A DNA stretch of 64,000 bases from Megamerina dolium (lineage: Eukaryota; Arthropoda; Insecta; Diptera; Megamerinidae), in the NCBI GenBank assembly GCA_963854835.1, contig OY978525.1:117751018-117815017 (forward strand), given 5' to 3'. Below, one piece after another: positions 57,056 to 64,000 of this stretch (its first letter is position 1; the number at the start of each line of letters is the position of its first letter). Below the pieces are notes generated by a model. The model ran no database searches, was not told the DNA's origin, and saw only the letters and a list, made by a program, of their open reading frames with translations. Made by a program: the position numbers and the translations under genes.

Positions 57056-57300
57056 ATTAATATGTGGCACTTAAAGCCCCGACGGGTTTTTTGGCCGAGC
57101 TGCTCTTCCATTACTGTTGTGTGTGTTAAATTTTGGACAGTATTAGAAGGGACCTACTTCTTTTAGCCGAACGGAATGGTCCGAACGGCAAAAATCTTGC
57201 GACATCACTTTTTTGAACTTTATCATAGAGTTCTTTTAGAAGCTTTTTCATGGCAAAATGCTACTGCCGGAAGAATTGCCAATTGCTTGCCGACAAGTGG
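57056..57300 (-). mobile_element. tRNA-derived SINE, copy 8 (head truncated)
   Basis: Tail taatatgtggcacttaaagc at 57058, then family body to ttgccaattgcttgccgaca near 57295. A short duplication (gaacgg-aatggtc-cgaacggc) lies near 57168. The head is replaced by unrelated sequence. Confidence 0.88.
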
Positions 57301-58071
57301 GGAAGATTTTTATGTTGCAGATCCCAGGCGCAACGTACAATTTCTGACCGAGGAAGCATTGTTCGGGTAGTTGCCACATGGACGAACCTTATTAAACATG
57401 AACTCGTCATCACATAGCATGCAACATGAACTACACAACGTCCAGTGGGTTGACTTGCGATGATAATCACAAGGATTGCTCTAGACTCACCAGGTTGAAG
57501 CAGTTAGACACGTTTGAACTCATATTGAGGAATATTTTAAGACTCACATTTAGGATTACTCATTAATAGGAAAAGGGAAAATGTTCACTTCGAATATTTT
57601 ATGGACTCAAATAGAAGTAAACTGCTTATAAGTATGAGCCAGAAAAAGTCTTTTTGCATCATTTTGTTTGGTAGGTTATAAGTTGACGTAAGTGCTTACT
57701 TCACATGCGCGACATTTTGTTTTTCAAAAGATAGTGGTTATTTAATCACAAATAAAAATTCCAAAATTTGACAAAAAAAATTCTTTCATTTCCAAATATT
57801 TTGATATTGTGAAAAACATGGTAAAATGTTTTTATTGAAAACATAAATATTTACCGAATTCCATTAAATACATATGCACACGCAGTGTAATTAAAAACAA
57901 ATTACAAATTGTTTAAATTTATCGAAGCACTTAGTAAATAAATATTGAATTAATAAACTTTCGTTTTACAATAACATGTATCATATATATGCCTCCTTAT
58001 TGGCAATGCTCCCCTTGACGTCATATCGTCGAAAAATAGATACTCTACTAGGTACTCATGGTATCACGAAC
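57301..58071. other. Intergenic, no gene seen
   Basis: A+T-rich upstream region of the gene at 58171. Nothing recognised. Confidence 0.4.
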
Positions 58072-58080
58072 TATATATAG
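58071..58080 (+). promoter_or_regulatory. TATA box of small secreted protein gene 2
   Basis: CTATATATAG, 90 bp upstream of the ATG, implies transcription start near 58100-58110. It is identical to the box of the gene at 54655. Confidence 0.65.
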
Positions 58081-58170
58081 TACAGCAATTCTTCAAAATG
58101 AGATAATAACATTTGAGTTAGTATCCATCGCAAGCAGAAGCAGCAACAATTTACTTAAATTTCAAGCAAA

Positions 58171-58488
58171 ATGAAACTATTCTTCGTCGTCCTATTATTG
58201 GCTGTTATTAGCTGTTCAGCACTTAGTTGGCCCGGCTCTAAGCAAAAGGACGATTTTGATATGAACACTTTCAGAGCTAAACTTACTCAAATTCAAAGCA
58301 GTGCAAATACCTGTATTGGGCAGCTTACAAGAGCTAAGGGAGCCAATCAGACACCAAACATCGACATTTGTTTGGAACAAATCCTCGAAGCTTTGAGAGA
58401 CTTGAAGAAGTCGAAAATATCGAATAAACTGTCAAATTCAGATAAAAAGATCTTCAACGATATATTTAAAGACTTCTCCTTGATATAG
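58171..58488 (+). CDS. Small secreted protein 2, single exon (105 aa)
   Basis: ATG at 58171 in good fly context (gcaaaATGAAA), stop TAG at 58486-58488. Residues 1-19 are a strong signal peptide (MKLFFVVLLLAVISCSALS). The mature part is predicted helical: WPGSKQKDDFDMNTFRAKL, then two cysteines at 48 and 67, one N-glycosylation site (Asn59-Gln-Thr) and a lysine-rich end (ALRDLKKSKISNKL). Three catacaaaataaa-like units downstream (58503-58546) supply AATAAA signals. With its TATA box, short 5' UTR and poly(A) signals it looks like a real, strongly expressed gene. The family is not recognised. The stretch FDMNTFRAKLTQIQSSANTC to TRA resembles the protein at 54655, so a shared origin is likely but weakly supported. 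Confidence 0.75.
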   Translation: MKLFFVVLLLAVISCSALSWPGSKQKDDFDMNTFRAKLTQIQSSANTCIGQLTRAKGANQTPNIDICLEQILEALRDLKKSKISNKLSNSDKKIFNDIFKDFSLI

Positions 58489-58510
58489 GACAATAAGTCC
58501 ATACATACAA

Positions 58511-58546
58511 AATAAACATACAAAATAAAGGACCATACAAAATAAA
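58511..58546 (+). terminator. Poly(A) signals of small secreted protein gene 2
   Basis: AATAAA occurs three times in the repeated word catacaaaataaa, 23-58 bp after the stop codon. Confidence 0.6.
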
Positions 58547-58654
58547 GTGTGAATAATTTGAAAATGTTTAAATAAATAACATATTTCTGTAGTCGTTTTT
58601 GAGTGCTGAAAAGTATCTTTTTTTGTGCTGGTCTTTTACTCTTTTTTTTTTTTT

Positions 58655-59420
58655 TTTGCCTCCTTTTCTTTATACTCTAAAATCTCGAGCATCTGATATA
58701 ATATTGCCCATCCGGAATAACATGAAAAATTTACAGACCGGTATTGTTCCACCGAATCTAGGTAACCTTGCGTCATATGGCCATAACAACCGAATATGCC
58801 GATTTAGACCGAATACAACATGCTTTGCCAGCCATTTCTGTTCTTCGCTAGCTGGCGCCAGTTAGAAATTCCAAGCGCCGCAAGGTTCTCCAGTACTTGG
58901 TCTTTCCACCGGAGGTTAGGTCTTCCGCTTCTGCATCGTCCTTCAGCGGATCACGAATATAACACCTTCTTAGCTAGAGTGTGTTCTTCCATTCGCTCGA
59001 TATGACCTCGCCAGAGCAGCCGCTGGATTTTAATGCGATTTACTATGTCAATATCGGCATACAGCTCGTACAGCTCATGGTTGTACCTTATTTGCCGTAT
59101 TTGCCGTACTCGCCATCAATCAAAAACTCCAAGGTGGAAACATCCGAGGTGGAAACTGTCCAAGCTTCAGCGCCATATGTAAGGACAGGCATGATGAGAG
59201 ACTTGTAGAGTGTAGTTTTCGTTCTTCGATAGAGGGCTCGACTTCTCAATTGCTTACTCAGTCCAAAGTAGCACCTGTTTGCGAGAGTGATTCTTCGAAA
59301 TATCTCCAGGCTGACGTCATTACTGCTGTTAATGCTGGTTTCAAAGTCCCTTACTATTTCAAAAGCTTAGTTGTCAACAGTGATGTGCTGTCCAAGATGA
59401 CGGGACTTTTAGATTGTTTA
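58655..59420 (-). pseudogene. RTE retrotransposon 3' remnant (RT C-terminus and 3' end)
   Basis: Minus-strand blocks: KAFEIVRDFETSINSS near 59365, LANRCYFGLSKQLRSRALYR near 59270, TTLYKSLIMPVLTYGAEAWT near 59200, and a tail RSGRPNLRWKDQVLENLAAL near 58900. These are the C-terminal part of an RTE ORF. Related to the remnant at 55400-57020. Frameshifts and a small tandem expansion (YGKYGKYG, near 59100) break it. Confidence 0.75.
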
Positions 59421-59479
59421 CACTAGATACTTTGTTTTGCCGTCGTTCACTGCACTTAACACTTAGTAGTAATTAATTT

Positions 59480-60358
59480 TTTGTTTGGAAGCTACTATAA
59501 ACAATAGGTACGGCTCTTGGACATTTAGTTATCCCCGCAATACTAATCCACAATTTAAATATGGTTACCCTACGCTGAATAGTTCCTAAGTTATGGCGAT
59601 TTAAATTTTTTTTTTTATTTCTTCGACTTTGTTTGGGATCCAAATGAAGAAATGGGCGTGGCTTGCTGATTTCATACCAACTCATTTCTAACTGTTATAT
59701 TATTACAAGTATCAACTATGGTTGTTCTAGTTAAAGTACTACCTAAGTTATAGCGGTTGATATTTGATAGAAATTCTGGCATTTTGTATGGGAGCTAATG
59801 CAAGAAGTAAGCATGTCTCGCCCATTTCTTGTGAGTAGAATTCCTCTTAAAATACTAATCTACACCTTAAATATGGTTATGTTACCCTGAACAGCACATA
59901 AGTTATGGCGGTTAACTTTTCTTTTGATTTATACGACATTGTATGGGAACCACATTAAGAAGTGGGCGTGGCTTACTGATTTCATGCCAGCTTATTTTAG
60001 ACTACAATACTGATCGAAATGTCAAATATGATTGTTGTAGGTAAATGACTGCAGAAGATACAGCGGTTTAAATTTTAAAGAGATTCAGGCTTTTTATATG
60101 GGAGCTACCATAGTCAATAGGTGTGGCACGCTTATTTTTGGCGAGATTATGTAAAACTGCAATATAGCTCCACATGCTAAATATTGTTGTCCTAAATGGC
60201 ATATTCAGTGAGTTATAACAAGTTAAAGGTTTTTTAAAATACCGAGGTTAGGCACTTTGAATGCTCTATGTGGGCGTGGCAGTTGTTTGATCATGTCGAT
60301 TATCAATCTCCTTCATACCCTTGGATCATTGGTTACTCATACCAAATTTCGTCAAAAT
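59480..60358 (+). repeat. GTGGGCGTGGC repeat family, copy D (diverged, both ends missing)
   Basis: The modules are in the same order as in copies A-C (actaatccacaattta, cctacgctgaatag, gggcgtggcttgctgatttc), but with much higher divergence. It stops after ccaaatttcgtcaaaatag, just before a mariner derivative, and so lacks the GACG run and 3' end. Confidence 0.7.
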
Positions 60359-60374
60359 AGTATAAAATGGTATA

Positions 60375-60767
60375 CATTCTGTCAAATAAGTACCCGGAAA
60401 TCGGAAATTCTCATTTTTAATTTTCCCTCTGAGAATATTTCAAAATGATTTACTATGGATCAAAATATCGAACAAAGAGTTTGTGTGAAATTTTGTGCTT
60501 CAAACGAAATTTCTTGTGCCAACCATGTCGAAAACTCAAGTTTACGATTGGTATAAATCGTTCAAAGAGGGGCGAGAAGAAATCGCAACGCACACAAAAG
60601 GTTGACTTGTTCCTAATGACGCCGTAACCAAACTAAATGATACATAGCAATAAAAATTCACAGAATAGTGGCTGACAGTTGTACCAACCTGGGAAAAAAA
60701 ATTTTTTGAATCATTCTCAGAGGGAAAATTAAAAATTAGAATTTCCGGGTACTTATTTGACAGAATG
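60375..60767 (+). mobile_element. Mariner deletion derivative, 393 bp with long TIRs
   Basis: TA lies on each side (60373-60374 and 60768-60769). Inverted ends start cattctgtcaaataagtacc and match over about 55 bp with one small indel. Inside is only the transposase N-terminus: MDQNIEQRVCVKFC, then in another frame SKTQVYDWYKSFKEGREEIA, the mariner helix-turn-helix end. The rest of the gene is deleted, making it MITE-like. Confidence 0.85.
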
Positions 60768-61899
60768 TACTTAAAAAAGAACAATAAATACAATGACTCA
60801 TGCGAATTACGAGTACGTCGATGTTGATGTGTTGATATTTGAATGAAGGTAAAAAAATATTATAAAAATTAAAAGGAAAGCAATTGATGTAGACAAAATT
60901 AAATTCACACCTACATATTTCAGCATATTTATAATAAATATATATAATGTCGTATTTTATCGATAATCATATACTTGAGTAGCTTTCTCTTCATCTTGCT
61001 ATTGATCCACCCATCTTGTAGGTGACCTTCCTCATCTTCTACTTTCGCTTACTTTGCCCTCCACAACCAGTTGCTCCATGCTACCATATACCATATGTCT
61101 CCATATGTCCAAAATACATCAGATATGCATTGGAGATTATTTTCATGAGCCTCGTTCTTACATTTAGCTCTTCAAATACAGAAATGTTCGTCCGATAAGC
61201 AGCAGTCCATGGAATTCTTAGTACTCTTCTGTACACCCATAATTCATTCATTACCATATGTTCTGTTTCTTTTTTTACTTGCGTTGAGAATTGATCAGCG
61301 CAAAATGAATATATTTAGAGTTTTAGCAAATTTACATCATTACATTTATAATGTGATGATGTCTTTGTGATGATGATTTTGTGTCTCATAATTAGTGAGA
61401 ATCAGTTTAATCGATTTAATCGATTTTTCGCTAGTATCAACAGACCAGTTAGAATTTTTATTAGGATGATCATAAAATTTACTTAGCGTATTGACATTAT
61501 GCAAGACAGCTTTACCATAGTTTGTGTACAGTTAAATGTATTAATTTCACATGAAATCCATTTGAGATATAATTAATGAAACATATAGGAAACTGTTTTT
61601 TTTTTTTAGAAATTTTTATTTGTAAGAAAATTAATTGTACATTAGTAAAATTGATTTAAACAACGATAATTAAGTAATTAAATACTTACATATAATGTAG
61701 TGATAATCACGTCACTAAATCTGCTATTGGTTTGTATTGCGTTAAATTTTGTACTAATAAAGTCAACATAAAGAAGAAGCCTTTGAGAATTACATGTGAA
61801 ATATATTAAATTTTCAATTAAATTATTCCACTTCACTAATCTCCCCAGGTTTAATAGCAAAATCAACGTACTAAATTCATTCAATTACATTTACAGAAT
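60768..61899. other. Intergenic, no confident gene
   Basis: A 65-codon minus-strand frame (61884-61690, MNEFSTLILLLNLGRLVKWN) ends exactly at a consensus donor (TTATAT|gtaagt), but no acceptor or second exon is visible. I do not call it a gene. Confidence 0.35.
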
Positions 61900-63490
61900 C
61901 GAACAGAAGGGAAAAATATTTTAGAAGAAGAAAATTTTTTTAAAACAAATTTATTAAAAACTACAACCTTTCAATAGTAGTATGTAGTGAACAGTTATAG
62001 ATTTTGTCAACAAAAGACATGCAAGCATACAGGTTTGTGTCTTAAGTCTTTTACGTTAAATTGTCACAATTCGCAGTGTTGAATATCAACTAATAATTTA
62101 TTAATTTCTATTAATAAGAATGTATACAAATATATTATCAGATACAAGTATGAATTAGATAAGTTTTTTTTTTTTTTTTTTGTTAAGAAATTCTTATACA
62201 GGGTGGCTGATGAAAATTGCTGCATTAAGAAACTCAAATAACTTTTACTTAAATTCATTTAATTCACTTTTTCTTTTTCTTTTTTTTTTTGTAATGAATT
62301 AATTCAAATGGCCTCCATGCTCAGTGACATATATGGGACATCTTATCAAAAAGTTATTCATTACTGCCTGGAGGGTTGTAGCAGAAATTGCCTCAAATAT
62401 CGTTCGAATGGATTGCTAAAAATCATTCAAATTTGTTGAGTTGGTGTTGTAAACCTCCTGTTTGCCATATCCCTACAGGAAAAAATCAGATGGAGTAAGG
62501 TCAGGAGACCTTGCGAGGGCCAATGGAAGGTGGAGTTTCTTGAAATCAAGTTATTTGAGGAATTTTCGCTGCAATTCTGTCATAACAGACCTGACTATGT
62601 GAGCAGTTGTACCATCTTGACCACACAGAGTTGAAAAGGGATTCTCCTTTCGGTATGATTCTAGAAAAACAAACTCTTTCAACATCCTTAAGTAACAATC
62701 TCCATTGACCGTAACAGTAAAGCCATTTTCTTCGAAAAATTAAGGTCCAACAATGCACCTTGATGAAACTGCACACTACACTATGATGCAAAATGGGTGT
62801 AATTCCATTTCATGGAGTATCTGTGGGTTAGAATCACTTGATATCCGACAATGAGCCACATCAGCCTCATAAAAAATGCAGTTCAATATGTTTTTCGTTC
62901 TCTTTCGCCATTTGAAGGAATTTCTCGCAAAATTCCAAGCAATTTGGCAAGACTGTTGTGTTCAGTTGGCTTATTAGTTGGATTTTGCATGGGAATAAGT
63001 TTAATTCTCTATACAAAATCGTCTGCAGTGATTGTCTGCTGATAATCATTTGAGCAGATAAGCTCCTTGTCGAAACTGTAGGATTGGCTTCTATCGCAGC
63101 AGCTACAGCAGCTATTGTTTCCTGCATCCGAACTGAGGGTTTCCAATGATAAGGTCTTCTTGTGATTCTCTCACTCTCGGCGCAATTATTAATGGGCCTC
63201 ATTATAGTCCATATGCGAGGAGGAGTGCCGCGAAACGTGCGCCTATATTCTCTTCTGGCGTGAACTACGGACTCCAACGCGTAATAGCGGCGCACAATCG
63301 AAATTCTTATTTCATTATCTCAATCAACATTTGATAATTTTATATGTAGTTGTTATCTCTAAAAAAAATTGTAATAATTTTTTTGGGTATGGTAATCAGT
63401 GTGAAATCAAAGGCTGCCATTGAAAAATTGCCGTTCAAAAATTGCAATATAAATTTATAAGCACTCAATCATTTATTCAAATACATATTA
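61900..63490. repeat. Segmental duplication, right copy, split by a mariner
   Basis: Matches 53847-54380 in two parts, about 61900-62200 and about 63350-63490, separated by a mariner-like element. By position it corresponds to the 3' flank of the gene at 54655, so a paralogue may lie further right. Confidence 0.65.
62201..63345 (-). pseudogene. Mariner-like transposon, decayed
   Basis: The 3' end begins cagggtggctgatgaaaatt near 62201. Minus-strand transposase blocks: RRYYALESVVHARREYRRTF at 63292 down, VRMQETIAAVAAAIEANPTV, STRSLSAQMIISRQSLQTIL, RELNLFPCKIQLISQLNTTV, FCEKFLQMAKENEKHIELHF near 62870, then decayed catalytic blocks and a C-terminus near 62290. The N-terminal 140 residues are open, the rest is full of stops. 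The family resembles the DDE elements at 12.0, 18.6 and 63.5 kb. Confidence 0.78.
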
Positions 63491-63502
63491 ATTTTTTAGG
63501 TA

Positions 63503-64000
63503 TAAAGCGTGACCCATTTCGAGGTTCCCTACTTTTTTAAAGAAAAAAAAAAAAACACTGAAAATTCAAACTGAATGGGGAATGTTTATTATCATTTGAA
63601 AGAACATTCTTTGGCATTAATTTTTTGAAGATTATGTCTTTCAAATGTTGGCCGCGGCTACGTCTCAGATGGTCCATCCGTTGAGTCCAATTTTCGATGA
63701 CTCGTTCGAGCATTTCGACTGGTAACTGGCGGTTGACACGCGTGATGTTTTGCTCCAAGGCCTGAATCGAAGCGAGTTTGTCCGCATAAACTTTATACTT
63801 TACATATCTCCACATGAAAAAGTCTAACGGTGTAATATCACACGATCTTGGTGGCCAATCGACAGGCCCAAAACATGAAATTATCTGCTCACCGAAGTGT
63901 TCTCTCAATAAATCCATTGATTTATGTGATGTGTGGAAAGTGGCGCCATCTTGTTGAAACCAAATGTCGCCGAGATCACGAGCTTCAATTTCATGCATCA
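63503..64000 (-). mobile_element. Mariner-like element with open transposase frame, cut by right edge
   Basis: The element's 3' end begins near 63503 (gcgtgacccatttcgaggtt). The minus-strand frame from the window edge to 63537 is open for 153 residues. It has ARDLGDIWFQQDGATFHTSH (second catalytic Asp), SCFGPVDWPPRSCDITPLDF (third catalytic Asp), FMWRYVKYKVYADKLAS, MLERVIENWTQRMDHL and RRSRGQHLKDIIFKK at the end. It is the best-preserved transposase in the window and could be young. The N-terminal half lies outside. Confidence 0.85.

Noticed and set aside
61684..61884. 65-codon frame ending at a consensus donor gtaagt
   Set aside because: A polypyrimidine acceptor and second exon are missing downstream, and the frame has no family resemblance. 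Probably chance.

Overview
This is a gene-poor, very A+T-rich window of nuclear DNA from an insect, almost certainly a higher (schizophoran) fly. The evidence is spliced genes with GTAAGT donors and AG acceptors, a tandem array of DUF1091 genes (a family expanded in flies), mariner/Tc1 elements of several lineages, RTE-type non-LTR retrotransposon remnants, a tRNA-derived SINE, and CAA/GTT and GATG microsatellites. A fruit fly (Tephritidae) would fit, but that is inference.

Left part, 1-16,560: a minus-strand array of DUF1091 secreted-protein genes. Three are complete and intact. Gene 1 spans 6983-8047, gene 2 spans 9523-11731 and gene 3 spans 14403-16560. Each has four exons separated by phase-0 introns, encoding 181, 181 and 183 residues. 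Exon 1 of a fourth gene lies at 213-287 and runs off the left edge. An inverted, internally deleted fifth copy sits at about 690-1400. The array is littered with TEs: an RNase H fragment, two copies of a GTGGGCGTGGC-type repeat, an RTE remnant, a 719-bp TTAA MITE, a mariner inside an intron of gene 2, and an element carrying 180-bp tandem repeats inside an intron of gene 3.

Middle part, 16,560-53,800: no convincing protein-coding gene. It holds SINEs, decayed and nested mariner elements (18.6-19.9 kb, 29.3-30.5 kb, 31.6-33.1 kb, 47.2-48.4 kb), TTAA MITEs, a hAT-type MITE with a perfect 8-bp target duplication, several tandem-repeat blocks (38.9, 42.5-44.0, 49.6-50.7, 52.3-53.2 kb), and one possible promoter near 40.1 kb that could belong to a gene whose exons I cannot identify.

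Right part, 53,800-64,000: two single-exon genes for small secreted proteins (54655-54981 on minus, 58171-58488 on plus), each with a CTATATATAG TATA box. They look like distant paralogues. The flank of the first is duplicated at 61.9-63.5 kb, which suggests another family member just past the right edge. RTE 3' remnants, a fourth GTGGGCGTGGC repeat, a mariner deletion derivative and two mariner-like transposase copies fill the rest. The last copy has an open frame and runs off the window.

The two gene groups (DUF1091 array and small secreted proteins) share no visible regulatory link. Both look like locally duplicated, fast-evolving secreted-protein families in TE-rich DNA.
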